From positions 1 through 64,000 of the forward strand of contig JAODUO010001657.1 of the NCBI GenBank assembly GCA_025642075.2: 64,000 nucleotides of DNA, in the 5' to 3' direction. Each line of letters starts with the position of its first letter. Within the stretch, counting starts at the first letter, position 1. Made by a program: the position numbers and the translations under genes. This DNA is from Ridgeia piscesae (lineage: Eukaryota; Annelida; Polychaeta; Sabellida; Siboglinidae). Shown here piece after piece: positions 12,351 to 28,900 of the stretch. Below the pieces are notes generated by a model. That model did not search any database. It was given only the letters and a program-made list of their open reading frames with translations, and was not told the origin of the DNA.

Positions 12351-13448
12351 CCCCTTTTAAAAAGCTAAACAAATTGGTAAAATAATATGGTTCATGGATT
12401 GTAACTAGAATATCAGTCATCAGTTTTGTGAAAGATATACGATTTATATATTTCAGCCACCATTGCCACACTATTAATTAATTATATTTTTTCTTTATAA
12501 TTATGGAGAGGTAACATGTTTATTTAATATGCCAATTCTTTAGAACATTCATTTCATATTTACAGTGTTTTTCCTCCAATTTTAAGTTGTAACAATAATT
12601 AAATCTAAAAATGTAATTCCTCAACTTGAGTACATGTGGTACACCTGTTGTTATTGCAGAAAACACCACCACAAACTTGAACAAATTTTTTTTCCAGTCT
12701 TCCCATGCATATATGCCAAGACAGGTGGTGCACCATCAGACATCGAAAACTTGTGTCATAAAATAATTTTTATTTTGTTCCAAGTGGCATGTGTGTCCCC
12801 TGTGCCTTTCAGTAGGCACACCACATGCATGTCAGCAACACTAGACACACAACGTTTCTGCTAGTTAACTTGTTTGAGCAAAGCCATCTTCAGTCAATGG
12901 TAATACATGACTTGGGCCAATTATACCTCCTCGAGCATTCAATATTCCAACTGAATAGAAACAATGTGATATAGACACACACACATTTTATATATAAACT
13001 CCATCAAAACCACTGTCAATGGCTGATAAAAAAGTCATTTGTAAAGCGCACTGAAGAAATAAAGTCTACCTATAGAGTATCACACTGTATAGTAACTAAA
13101 TGCTATAACAAGTGCAGTTGTTGGTCAAATAAAAAAACAATGACATAAATGCTGTAAGTCTGCAACCAGATACACACTGTTATAAACTGTAACATGCTCT
13201 GATCAATGGCATCAGGCTGTAGTGAATATTGGGGCCTAAACTGTATCCTCGGGACTTCACTACCGTTGGATATTGTTGGAGTTTTTGTTGTTGCGGGTAT
13301 TGAGTTGGTCACGAGAACCGACCAGTCTGACGCCTGTGAAGTTCATTCATCACGATACTGTTTACCAAACATAATATATCCAGTGTAGTTATTTTTTGAT
13401 TAGCCTCCTATCAGAGCTCTGCTTCGCTAATGGTTCTCTGGTGACTGT
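12351..13448. other. NENF 3' flank
   Basis: AT-rich DNA downstream of the NENF stop codon. An AATAAA on the minus strand (TTTATT at 12769-12774) is one possible polyadenylation signal, which would give a ~675-bp 3' UTR. No other gene was recognised. Confidence 0.4.
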
Positions 13449-16012
<2,564 letters not shown>

Positions 16013-16238
16013 TGCACCTTCCATTTCGGCTTGTTGTTGCGACACGCTAGAACGAACATTGCAACTCGTGGCGCCGCTATGCGGATTCAGGTGGAATGAG
16101 TGCGGATTACTCATGGAGCTCCCTTACTCATCTCAGAAACGAATGTGGTGATTGGTCAGTTATGTTGCAGATGGGTATTTCCGGGTAGCCGGAAAAAGGA
16201 ATAGTAGTTTATTTGTATAAAATCTTCTTCCATCTGCC
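16013..16238. promoter_or_regulatory. Divergent (bidirectional) NENF-ACTR2 promoter interval
   Basis: Only 226 bp separate the two start codons, so both 5' UTRs and promoters must share this interval. It is more GC-rich than its surroundings. It contains an inverted CCAAT box (GATTGG, 16150-16155), an ETS-like TTTCCGG at 16178-16184 and CCGGAA at 16189-16194, plus GGCGCCGC near 16070. No convincing TATA box is placed for either gene. CCAAT and ETS sites without TATA are usual in divergent housekeeping promoters. The assignment of factors is inference. Confidence 0.7.
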
Positions 16239-19200
16239 ATGGATAGTCAGGGCAGAAAAGTCGTTGTTTGCGATAATGGAACTGGGGTATGTATGAAACT
16301 TTCCACGTGAGTTTTTAATTATTCTTGCAAGGCTATGTTTGTAAAATGACACATTTAAATGACGCCGGCAACCCGGACGTAAATAAAAGTTCAGCAAAAT
16401 AATGTAATTTTTGTATAATATTAAACTCTTGTTTTAATAAATGCATGCATATCGATGGAGTATGTAAATGCAACATTCTTGATTCGTGTTCAGTTTGTCA
16501 GTTTGCATATAACAGAATTAAAGTCACATTTTAAGTGTGGGAGGTGTGTCTTCATATTTTTAAAGTTCCTTGTGATTGCTCTAAACATAGTTTAAAAGTT
16601 AAATATACTATTATTTTAATAATCGTTGCAACTTACTTTGCTAGCCATCTGTAATATTTCTGCATAATACGATAATGTCAAATTATGCAAATGATACGTA
16701 ATAGCTGTGTATAGACTGTAAACGTCTACGTCTATCTGAGCTGTCACCGTCAGTAAGCTTGCAATAATAAATAAATAAATACAATAGAGCAGTAGGGCGT
16801 GCAAGTCTTGCGCACGAAAATGAGGTTGGGGGCAGGAGGTCCATATAGTCCATGTTAACATGTAAGACGTTTTGTTTTTGGTCGTAATAATCGAACTGTC
16901 TGAAATAGCGTATTTCAGTTATATTGTCAGAATGATTATTACATTCAGCGGAACACTTTGCCGGTGACAATGATCACGGAAATCATGAATTTTAATAGAT
17001 TATTATGGTGGTTGCCATGGCAATAGCAGCAAGTACTTGTGTTTGGCGATCTTGACTAATAATGAAGAGTGCCAGTTTTTGCGCAGTACAACCTGTTTGG
17101 GCCAAACGTATACAAGTGTTATGATTATGTGCATTTAGACAACTTGTCAGATATAAGTGCTTATCAAAACCACAACGTACAGCAATGTAAAACGCAAATC
17201 CTATAAGACACATACGGCCTAACATCGTGTCTATTATCTGCACTACGTAAATCGCTATGTGTCTATGATAGTGTGATAAACTCAATATTAAATCGGACTT
17301 TTAAGATAAGAAACGTATAACACAAGATATTTATGAACTGATTTTCCTAGTAGTCATCAGTCGGAAGCTACAACTGTAATCCATTGTTAGAATATTATTC
17401 TTGTGTTCAGTCCCCAATTAGTCTCGCTTAGTCCCCAATAAGCTCCAGTTGCGCGGAGTCACGTCATGTATCGTGACCCACTTACAGGCCCTATTAGGGC
17501 ATTGTAAAATTGCTTAGGCCCTATATAAAGTTACTCGTGTACACATTACCGTTATATTAATTATTGTATACAGGGAAACAATTTTCATTTTTGTCTTTTT
17601 CAGTCAATAAAATGCCATAACGTGTTATTTACGACTATATACAGTGTATATAGATATATATCCTAACATATCACTAAGTACCAAAAGGTGTCCATCAAAA
17701 GGGGACAAGATGAAAACATATTAATTTCAGAATGGGATATTTACAAGATCCATTGCAGTAGCCATGGTCTTCTGCCATGGCAATGCTATCAAATATGTAA
17801 CAAGACTGCTTATTGCCATCAATGAGTTCACACCATTCACCAGTCACAAGTGAACATTTGTAAATTTTGCAATTGATACATACATGCCACTGTATATGCA
17901 TGGTTACACATTTGTAGTGATAATTTTTTTAAACAAATCCAATATTGATTAAAATAACAATAACATCATGCTTTAGGGTTATCACGTTTTTTTGAAGGTC
18001 AGATTGCCGGAAACAGGATGTTCAGTGGTCAGTGAAACTAGGCAGTGGCCCATTTGGTTGGAGAAAAGTGGTGGGCCAAACTGGCCGAGCAGCTTCAAAA
18101 AGATGCTGGTCCAGTGTTAATGTTGAGGTTGCTTTATTAAGATGATTGGTGGCAATAAGTGGATAAAAATATAATTTGTGGTTGTTGTTTTTTTCTGATG
18201 CAGTTTGTTAAATGTGGCTTTGCTGGCTCAAACTTCCCGGCCCACATATTCCAGTCCATGGTGGGTCGTCCGATCATCAGGTCAAGTAACAAAATAGGTG
18301 ATATTGAAGTGAAGGTAAGGTTAATAGTTCATATTTACGTATATTTTAAATGTCTACATTAAAGTTACGATTAAATTCTACACATACCAGTCAAGAAGAC
18401 CAGTATTATGTATTTACGATGAACAAAATATTACACAATACACATACAATGTTATCTACAATCTCTCCCTATACAGAAATTCTACATTTAATAGGAACGT
18501 TCAAAAAGTCGCAGTCACATATATTTACCCTCTGGTTATTCTGTAGGGAGACAGATAATAATTTTGCTATGACTCATGACTTGTCCGTTATGAAGATTTA
18601 TATTAATTCCAGGCAATTGTATCAATTGAGTGCATTTGTTTATGGAAGGGGGTGTGTCTTGCAACACTGATGTCATCTGTGCTACTCATGTTTGCAGGAC
18701 TTGATGATTGGCGATGAAGCAAGCAAACTGTGTTCCATGCTGGAGATAAACTACCCGATGCAGAATGGCATTGTGCGCAGTTGGGAGGACATGAACCACC
18801 TATTTGACTACACATTCGGGCCGAGCAAACTCAACATTGACCCTCCCAACTGTAAACTGCTCCTTACAGAGCCACCTATGAACCCAATCAAGAACCGAGA
18901 GAAGATGGTCGAGGTGTGTACATCACGGATATAAATTTTGAATTTTAATAGAAACGCCTGTGAATTTGCCTATTGCTTTAGCAGAGATTTACAAAAACGT
19001 ACCTTTGGCCAAGTAAGCACATTTGTTTGGGGCCTTTCCACTATTGCTGCATCAACTTACAACACTGTTTTTTAGCAGATACTTGTTTGATAAATATTGC
19101 AGCACTTGTTTGGTTTCTGTGTAAGATTGTATCCAAGGAGTGACACGGCATTCCCATAGAACAGTCCTCGTGGTAGTTTGAAAATGTAGCTGTGCGTTAT

Positions 19201-21976
19201 TTATAGACTCATTACTTTGTTGGTGTTTCTCGGTTGCAGGTGATGTTTGAGAATTACCAGTTTGAAGGTCTCTACATTGCCATCCAAGCCGTACTCACAC
19301 TTTATGCACAAGGTAGTTTATAGTTTGTTGGCACATTATAGTGGGTTTACTTAATTCACATTACTATGTCATGAATAAGGCACCTAGTTTTTAGTCAATG
19401 CTGCTCACATTTGGTCAGTTTTTAAATAGGGATTTTATGTGCGTGGCTGAATATCTGGTGTGACAGTCAATGTAGACAACATTTAAGATATATAACCACA
19501 TGATCTGATGATGTACAGTGAAAAAAGTCGCCCATAGATTAACGACCATCCTATCAGGCCAGCCCATAATTAAAAAATAAATCTATGAATCATCATGACA
19601 TGTCAGTCCTGACCATTTATAATTGTCCTATTCTAATAAAAGTAAACCACTAAAAAGTTGTTTATTCACGTACAAGGTTTCCGTTTCATAACTTCATTAT
19701 TATGAAGTATACAGGCTTATAATATGACAGCCGTCTAACCACCATTTATCAGGCCTGAGCGACACACATGCTGTATGAAGCAGACTGCTGTGTAAGGTTC
19801 ATTGAGCAGATGATGACAGAGTACTGTCCGTCCTAAGCAGGACACATCTTTCATTGATTAACACACGTCTTCCAAATTATGTATTTGTACAAACTAATTT
19901 GGCCTAATGCAATAAAAAGTTCAACAGTGACTTTGATCTCCAAACAATTTGTCATGTCCTGTTTGTTGTTACAGCTGTTATGTTGTCGCAGCTTTTATGT
20001 GGTTTTCTATGATTCCAACCTGGAGATTGTTATGAGAGAGCAAGTGGGTTGATGTGTACGTGGTTGTTCCAGGTCTGCTGACGGGAGTGGTGTTGGACTC
20101 GGGCGATGGCGTCACACATATCTGCCCAGTGTACCAGGGATTCTCCCTGCCTCATCTCACGCGGCGACTAGATATTGCCGGTCGCGATATCACCAACTAC
20201 CTTATCAAAGTAGGTCCTGTGCACACAGAGAAGTTTTCTGCATCAATGTATTTGTTCGTGCAAGTTTTTGTGTCATTGCAATTTTCGGATGATTAGTGAA
20301 ACCTATCCGTTTCAAGCTGTGTTTGTGTACCAATGTAGAAATTCACCAAAATTCAAATTTTTGGCATATTGGAAACGTCTTTGAAAATCTCCAAAAGTTC
20401 TGTCATTTTTCTTTGGTTGATAATTATGTGCTAAACATATACATGTCCCAACTCTTGCTGTTGGAGAATTTGATGCAGAAAGGATTGCAGGCATTAAATA
20501 GAGTTTCACATACCAGTAATACTGACGCCGTGTTGTATATCTCTGAGTGAATTCTGCTGCAGCTGCTCTTACTGCGTGGATACGCATTCAACCACACGGC
20601 AGACTTTGAGACAGTGCGCATGATGAAGGAGAAACTGTGTTACGTTGGCTACGACATCGAACAGGAACAGAAGCTGTCTATAGAGACGACTGTCTTGGTC
20701 GAATCATACACGGTAAGACATGTTCCATATCTGTCAATCGTTGGGTATCACACCTATCGAGTGTGCCAGTTGTGTCCAGTATACACTAGACAAAAACCAA
20801 TGCTACCACCACCCATATCCACACATGTCCAACTCATCAAAAGCCTAAAACGTAAAGTTACGCTAGTTGCATTTTACGAGTCTGCTCCATATTTGCACTT
20901 GGCTGTGCCATGTAGGCGTAGCTTCACGCTAGTTGAAGTATTTACAGTATGCTCCCGACGTTTGTTGATGCTCCCGACACGCCCAGTGTTTACACTGGAT
21001 ATCCTTTACATTCACCATATAGTTTGGCATTTGGGATAGGAACAGCAAAGGTGGCAGCTAAGGAAAAAAGGGTGTCCAGACACAGAAATTTATGTGATTA
21101 TGAAACTGGCCCCAGGCAGTAAACATGTCCTCTGTGGTTGCAGCTGCCAGACGGCCGTGTCATCAAGGTCGGCGGGGAGCGCTTCGAGGCGCCAGAAGCC
21201 CTTTTCCAGCCACACCTCATCAACGTTGACGGCATCGGGGCCGCTGAGTTGCTCTTCAACACGATCCAGTCGGGGGACATCAACATCCGCAGTGACCTGT
21301 ACAAGCACATCGTGTTGTCCGGCGGCTCCACCATGCTGCCTGGTCTGCCCAGTCGGCTGGAGCGAGAGATCAAGCAGCTCTACCTCGAAAGGGTGCTCAA
21401 GGGAGACACGGAAAAACTCGCGGTCAGTTGTAGAGTTCGGTGTCATTCTTGTCACGTGGACAATTCAAGTTGAATTGTTGAATTTCAACCCCAACGGTGA
21501 CACTTCATGCGCTGTCAAACATCCAGATCTTCTGTGATTTGTCCCCTCTCCGTTTTCATTTCAGTCTTTTACAACTCTTCTTTTGCCATTCTTTTTACAC
21601 CAGCACATTTATACAGTGTTTTCCTCATTTGACAAAAATCCGGCCGTATTTCACTGCAGAAAAAATCCACTTCACACTAATGACAGTTAAAAATGTAATC
21701 GTGCCATCATAAAACTAAGTTGAGTACAAACTGATGTGTTTCATAGAGGAAAGCGGTGTATTATTACGGGTCATTTCCTGACACAGGTTTGTGTTCATGT
21801 TGCAGAAGTTCAAGATCCGCATTGAGGACCCCCCAAGGAGGAAACACATGGTGTTCCTGGGTGGAGCCGTGCTGGCAGACATCATGAAAGACAAGGACAC
21901 CTTCTGGATGACAAAGAAGGAGTACGACGAACAGGGACTGCGGGTGCTCGCCAAGCTGGGCGTGTGTCCCACCTGA
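16239..21976 (+). CDS. ACTR2: Actin-related protein 2 (Arp2), Arp2/3 complex subunit
   Basis: Eight coding exons splice into 394 aa, the same length as human ARP2: 16239-16286, 18204-18314, 18698-18913, 19240-19312, 20073-20209, 20563-20712, 21144-21422 and 21806-21976. All introns are GT-AG and the frame is kept throughout. The protein starts [16 protein letters not shown], with the first nucleotide phosphate loop at DNGTG. The second loop, DSGDG, lies at about 158-162 and SGGSTM at about 304-309. The C terminus is [20 protein letters not shown] and then LGVCPT. Arp2 pairs with Arp3 to template a new actin filament when the complex is activated by WASP-family proteins in the cytoplasm. No frameshift or missing motif is seen. 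The start is the conserved family start. Intron 1 is the longest (1.9 kb). It is head to head with NENF and convergent with the Pellino gene. Confidence 0.98.
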
Positions 21977-23560
21977 GGAGGCTCAGAGTAGGGAACTGTG
22001 ACCACCCTTGTTAACGGGACGACAGGACTAGGGACATGGCTGTGCGTGATAACGGCCTGCGGTGCCGCGATTGAAGGGGAGGGGGGGTGCGTTAAATCAT
22101 TGAGGTCACCACATGTGTGGTCTCACTGGTTTTTCGGCAAGGCAAGGCATGTCAAGGTTTTGTCGTACATATCCTAGAATGTGTATCATACCAGTTTGGC
22201 AGAATTTTTTTCCCGTCGGGTATACAAGTGCGTCATAATGGGAAATTGCAGTTAACATGGTCATAGTGACAATGGCATCCAAAGGGTGTTCATCCAGTGG
22301 GGTTTTTACATGAAAGCAGTTTATGCATGAAATAATTCGGAAAGCTTGGCATCTAGATGGCATTTCACGGGAACAATTTCCAGTTGCCTTGTTGTGTGCC
22401 CGAGTCACTTGAGAAAACCTGTTAATTTGGACATCAATTGACCAAAGTGTCTGGACTATAATTTATAGTGTTTATTAAAACCTAGTTAATTCAGTAGAGA
22501 TGCTTTTCAACTGAATCATCTTATCTTAGTGAATGTGACTCCGTCACACTGAAGCGAGTGCTATTTGTGATATGATTTCCATAAAATGTTCAACGACTCT
22601 CAATTAAACTGGTGGATGTTACCCTGTAATCTTAACACACATCACATTAGATTGATCTGGTAAGTCATTGTTACATAGTTTCCATTTTTGATGCGATCAC
22701 CTGATAGTATATTGCGCTTGTTGCTGTGTTTAGGGCATAAATAGTATCCACCTGTGTTTTTGCCTTGCGAATACTTCGTAGTAGCTGGCTGTAAATAAAC
22801 ATAAATGTGGAAGACATACACAAGGTTTGCTTCTCTGAAGTACAGTCGCCACTAGTTGCCAATTAGAGATGGTGTGGAGGTGACATCGTGAAAAATAAGT
22901 CCACTGTACATTCTGCACAGGAATATAGTTGATAGATGGTTTGTGGGATGTATATAGAGACTAAATACAGTATATAGATGGGTGTGCTGTATTGGTGCAG
23001 GCATCATGTGCCATTGGAGAACCCTACCCTTATTGGGGTGACTGTCAGACAAAGTGTCTCGGGCCAAAAGTTGGCATTGTTAGCAGTGTAAATTTGTTCA
23101 GAGGATACCATTCAAATGAACAGTGTTGGTAAAGTCAGGTAATATCAGTTGTTTTGGATAGTCAGACGTTTACTTAGAACTGTGGCTACTTTGGCATGAA
23201 ATTAGCACTGTCACTGGCCATGGCGATCAGTGTTTATTATTTCTGATTGGTACCAACAGTCAGTCTTGCTGCTGAATGTTCTTTAGTTTCTGATGCTTGA
23301 ATCATGAACAAGAAATAGCTTGTCTGCAACCTTCCAGTGTTGTGTGAATGTTCTCTGTAACCAAGCTTGTATTTTAGCATGGCACTACACTCGTTTATCA
23401 TGCTGTACTAACTCATTTTTCAACTGCATACATTTACTACATAGTATATTTTACATACGGTAAATTGTTTCGCAAAGAGCGGCTTTCAGATGGGTAAATT
23501 TGAAACTGCTGTGTATATTGAATTGCATACTACTGTATAATAAATGATAGTGTATATGAA
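21977..23560 (+). other. ACTR2 3' UTR (inferred)
   Basis: The sequence after the TGA has no open frame of note. The first well-formed AATAAA followed by GT-rich DNA is at 23539-23544, which predicts a ~1.6-kb 3' UTR. Earlier ATTAAA variants (about 22485 and 22601) could give shorter transcripts. Confidence 0.5.
23539..23544 (+). terminator. Candidate ACTR2 polyadenylation signal AATAAA
   Basis: AATAAA is followed within 30 nt by the GT-rich CTTGTTGGTGT, the expected downstream element. This is sequence pattern only. Confidence 0.5.
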
Positions 23561-25945
23561 CACAACTTGTTGGTGTATTAGTTGGATAAAGGATATTGCC
23601 CCAACGCTAATTGATCTCATTTTCTAATACCCAACCAATCAGATGTGCGGTTAAAGCTTACAATACTTTACTTATCACATCATTCCATCATTCTTTTTGT
23701 TTGCAATCCGCATAATTTTAAAATTGGATTTGCTTTCTGCTATGTATTGCATACAGTTAATCTGCTTGCAAACTGTTTCCATAGTAAGACGTGCACTGTG
23801 TGAAACATTGTTTGAAATTACTCCATAATCTTGCAGTTATCTGTTAGTGCATGAGCAACTGCAGTATTTGTCTCGTGATGATGGTTGGAATAGCCACTAT
23901 GTTAGTTAATAATGTGACATGAAGCTAATGCCACCGACAACAGATGCTGGGTCACAATCACATTGAAGACGTTTTATTACAAAGCCCTCCTCCCTCAGTA
24001 TATGAAGACTGGACAGGCATATCGAACACATCATACATATCCACAGTATGTCTAAACAACTTCACTGAAGTGTGCTGCAATGCCTAATTCATTCCCTCTG
24101 TTCTAAGAAACAGGCACAAACACTGATTACAGACATGATGCTGCATGCTCCCAGTATAATCTGGGCAAATATGTCGTCTTGTAGCATGTTTCAAGTATAT
24201 AATATTTATGTTGTATTTGTGCAAACAATGGGTCTGTGGGTGGCAGTGTGTGAAAGACTTGCTATGATGACGACACTGCCAAAGTATTATATTTAATAAT
24301 GAACTGTCTCAAGGCTTCTTGTTAGCACATTATTTTTTAAAGTGCTGATCTTAATAATTTCCATGATATACAGTTTCCATAGTTTGTCCTGCAGATTATG
24401 CCAACTGGAGCAGCTGTGTAAATCTGTAATTATTTAACCAAAACACCTCATATTTCATATAACTAACTGCACAGTACGATTACGCATACATTTCTCTTAT
24501 TATTGTCTGCTACATATCCTCTGCAAAATTGCTGCACTGTCAACCCTGCACCTGAGACCAACCATTCCATTTCGAGAAATAAGTACCAAAACCTTGTTTC
24601 ACTGGAATGACGTAATCACTTCACTATACCGAGCTAACATGTAAACTGACGTACGACACAGCACGAAGCTACACTGCATGGTGCTATTAACACAAGAGAT
24701 GTTTAAGCATTGCTAGGTGTTCTGTACACATGTGCTAGACTTACTATTTTCCAATGCATCACATTTGCACTTTACATAACTTAAACTTCGTGACGAGTAA
24801 AACTTTCCATAAGCTGTTTTCTTTTTCTTGTATATATATATATATATATACACATATATATTTATTATATTTCTGTGCAATGTTTTTTATTTCACACACA
24901 AATAACAAAACTATACAGATACTTTTTCCTAGTGTTTAAACAACATGGTTCTAGCACGGCTAGTACTGATAGACATCAGACAGAAAACATCTCATTGTGG
25001 CTTTGTCTAGACAGTTTCTTGACATGACCTTGACCTCTTACTGTGGCTTTGTCTAGATAGTTTCTTGACATGACCTTGACGTCTCACTGTGGCTTTGTCT
25101 AGATAGTTTCTTGACATGACCTTAACCATTAGTTACACAATTCCAAACCACACATGCGTAGATGTGAAAGCTGCAAGATATGACTAGTATTTCATGTTTC
25201 TATAAATATCCATTACCTTCATGAACTGTATTTGGTGCACTCTTGTTATCTGTGTAAGAAGTTGGGCCATCAGCACAGAGGAAATACCCGTTTCATGTGT
25301 CTCATGGTATGACATAAATCAGTCATTTCCTCAGGTGGTCGGTGAAACGGCTCAGACGTGTCTGACGTCTCCGAGATATGCGTACATTGGCAGCCATGCC
25401 GTGAGTGTTTTCCGACACGAATCGTCGATCTAACTTACCTGCTCAAATACAATCACGATAAAACATAAAAACGCAGAAGAAGCAACTCAAAAATAAAACT
25501 GTCTCTGCAACTTCTTAGTTCAACGGCCTCCGCTTGTACTGTCTGATGGCAGTGCACTTGGATTCCTCGTGCTAACTAAACAGTCCGCTATGTTACAGTC
25601 CTGCACACACACAAAACATGTGCCTGATCCTAGCTAAAATCGGGTGATGTCACGGACAGATACAATTTAACAATAAATAGACATTCAATCATACAAATAA
25701 TGACGCAACGCAATGCCCGACACACACGTAACCAGTCCCACTTCGCTTCAAGGGAGCAGCTGTTATTTCATTGAAGTGCTTTCTAATTCTCACACTGAAT
25801 GCGCTTGAGCAATTGGTCTTGAATTAAACTCACGGGAGCAGTCGTTGTTTGTTCGAAGGATCAATTGCTGGTGAAAGTAGCCTCGGTGACCCAATACAGG
25901 GAGCAGTCATTTGATAACACTGATAACTACGTGAAACAGGGAGCA
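23561..25945. other. Convergent ACTR2/Pellino 3' flank
   Basis: No coding exon was found. Minus-strand AATAAA candidates for the Pellino transcript occur at 24886-24891 and 23973-23978. A short TA run lies at 24831-24850. The transcript end cannot be fixed from sequence. Confidence 0.45.
24991..25125. repeat. 46-bp tandem repeat, three copies
   Basis: Three near-identical units of CTGTGGCTTTGTCTAGATAG plus TTTCTTGACATGACCTTGAC lie head to tail at 24991, 25037 and 25083. They fall in the presumed 3' UTR or 3' flank of the Pellino gene. Confidence 0.9.
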
Positions 25946-28900
25946 TCAGTCGACGTGATCTTGTAAGATGAGTTTCACCCAGCCGGGATCGCCCGTCAGT
26001 GGCGTCGCACAGAATGGACATGCTGCACGGAAACCATGGCAACCATGTGGGATTGCGACCGATGTCCAATATCTATAAAGCAAAATATCAGACTGTTACT
26101 ACTACAGACTCAACTAATATCCAGTATTTTTATCATCTGTAAAGACCGCTGAATCTATTTTTACAGGGATGTAAATAAATACATTTCATTTGATTATCAC
26201 GCCACATATCACCAGTTTTTCCTGCAGGTGTCACTACATGTAACGGTAAATTATCTACACCTACTGCTTCCATGGTTACACATTTTCAACAGGAAAATCG
26301 TGACAATAAAACATAACATTTACACTGATGGTTAATGACTACCATTTTCCAATGACAACTAGAATTTAAAAAAATTATTGGTCAATACTGTACACTGAAA
26401 TAATTACACTCACTTCTACATAAATACTGTAAAATAATTATCTTACATTATACTGTTGCCTCACAGTCAACAACCAATGGTTTCTATAGATATTTGAGTC
26501 TTACTTTACCAGCTTGACAACATGATGAACTTTGACCTACTTGACCGTCTTTTCTGAAGCCATGTGACCGCAAGGGCAGAAGCTGTGTGTTGGTGGTTCT
26601 GAATCCACGTAGAAACTTGTCTCGGAGCCCATCTGTAGCTTGGTGAAGACGCTGCTCTGTAATATATAAAATATTATATTCAAGCACTGGTAGCCCACAA
26701 AGCATCCCTGATGATGGCATATGTTATTGTGGTAACAATGTCACTGTCCATTGCACAAACACTGCAGTCAATATTTTAATGGGATGACAGATTATAACTT
26801 ATGAATGTAAACACATAAACAATGTAACAACAAAAGGAGTGTGTATAGGACGAGGAAAGGAATGTGCATCCACCTTGCGACACAGGACAGACCCTTCACC
26901 TCAACAATGGACCAAGGAGAAGAAGGACTATGTATAGACCCACCTTGCGACACAGGACAGACCCTTCACCTCAACAACGGACCAAGGAGAAGGAGGACTA
27001 TGTATAGACCCACCTTTTGACATAGGACAAACGCTTCACCTCAACAACGGACCAAGGAGAAGAAGGACTATGTATAGACCCACCTTGTGACACAGGACAG
27101 ACCCTTCACCTCAACAATGGACCAAGGAGAAGAAGGACTATGTATAGACCCACCTTGTGACACAGGACAGACCCTTCACCTCAACAACGGACCAAGGAGA
27201 AGAAGGACTATGTATAGACCCACCTTGTGACACAGGAGAAACCCTTCACCCCAACAATGGACCAAGGAGAAGAAGGACTATGAATAGACCCACCTTGTGA
27301 CACAGGACAAACCCTTCACCTCAACAATGGACCAAGGAGAAGAAGGACTATGTATAGACCCACCTTGTGACACAGGACAGACCCTTCACCTCAACAACGG
27401 ACCAAGGAGAAGAAGGACTATGTATAGACCCACCTTGTGACACAGGAGAAACCCTTCACCCCAACAATGGACCAAGGAGAAGAAGGACTATGTATAGACC
27501 CACCTTGCGACACAGGACAGACCCTTCACCTCAACAACAGATCAAGGAGAAGAAGGACTATGTATAGACCCACCTTGCGACACAGGACAGACCCTTCACC
27601 TCAACAACAGGTCAAGGAGAAGAAGGACTATGTATAGACCCACCTTGCGACACAGGACAGACCCTTCACCTCAACAACAGGTCAAGGAGAAGAAGGACTA
27701 TGTATAGACCCACCTTGCGACACAGGACAGACCCTTCACCTCAACAACAGATCAAGGAGAAGAAGGACTATGTATAGACCCACCTTGTGACACAGAACAG
27801 ACCCTTCACCTCAACAATGGACCAAGGAGAAGAAGGACTATGTATAGACCCACCTTGTGACACAGGACAGACCCTTCACCTCAACAATGGACCAAGGAGA
27901 AGAAGGACTATGTATAGACCCACCTTGTGACACAGGACAAACCCTTCACCTCAACAATGGACCAAGGAGAAGAAGGACTATGTATAGACCCACCTTGTGA
28001 CACAGGACAGACACTTCACCTCAACAACGGACCAAGGAGAAGAAGGACTATGTATAGACCCACCTTGTGACACAGGACAGACCCTTCACCTCAACAACGG
28101 ACCAAGGAGAAGAAGGACTATGTATAGACCCACCTTGTGACACAGGACAGACCCTTCACCTCAACAACGGACCAAGGAGAAGAAGGACTATGTATAGACC
28201 CACCTTGTGACACAAGACAGACCCTTCACCTCAACAACGGACCAAGGAGAAGAAGGACTATGTATAGACCCACCTTGTGACACAGGACAGACCCTTCACC
28301 CCAACAATGGACCAAGGAGAAGAAGGACTATGTATAGACCCACCTTGTGACACAGGACAGACCCTTCACCTCAACAACGGACCAAGGAGAAGAAGGACTA
28401 TGTATAGACCCACCTTGTGACACAGGACAAACCCTTCACCTCAACAACGGACCAAGGAGAAGAAGGACTATGTATAGACCCACCTTGTGACACAGGACAG
28501 ACCCTTCACCTCAACAATGGACCAAGGAGAAGAAGGACTATGTATAGACCCACCTTGTGACACAGGACAGACCCTTCACCTCAACAACGGACCAAGGAGA
28601 AGAAGGACTATGTATAGACCCACCTTGTGACACAGGACAAACCCTTCACCTCAACAATGGACCAAGGAGAAGAAGGACTATGTATAGACCCACCTAAGGC
28701 CACCTTGTGACACAGGACAGACCCTTCACCTCAACAACGGACCAAGGAGAAGAATGACTCTATATACACCTACCTTGCGACACATAGGACAGACCCGTGA
28801 GTCGGAGTCTGTTTCAAGCCCCCACCGGTGTTGGCCATGAACGTGGCCACAGTTGATGTAGACGTACGGCTGTTTCTCCGACTCGATGCGTCTGTTCTTA

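Noticed and set aside
20614..21039. 141-codon plus frame
   Set aside because: Its first part is ACTR2 exon 6 and the rest is read-through into the intron past the donor at 20713.
21090..21455. Minus-strand and +1 frames over 21.1-21.5 kb
   Set aside because: They are shadows of ACTR2 exon 7, which is GC-rich.
26835..28770. CRISPR-like regular direct repeats
   Set aside because: The repeats are continuous 70-bp units with no unique spacers, in an intron of an animal gene.
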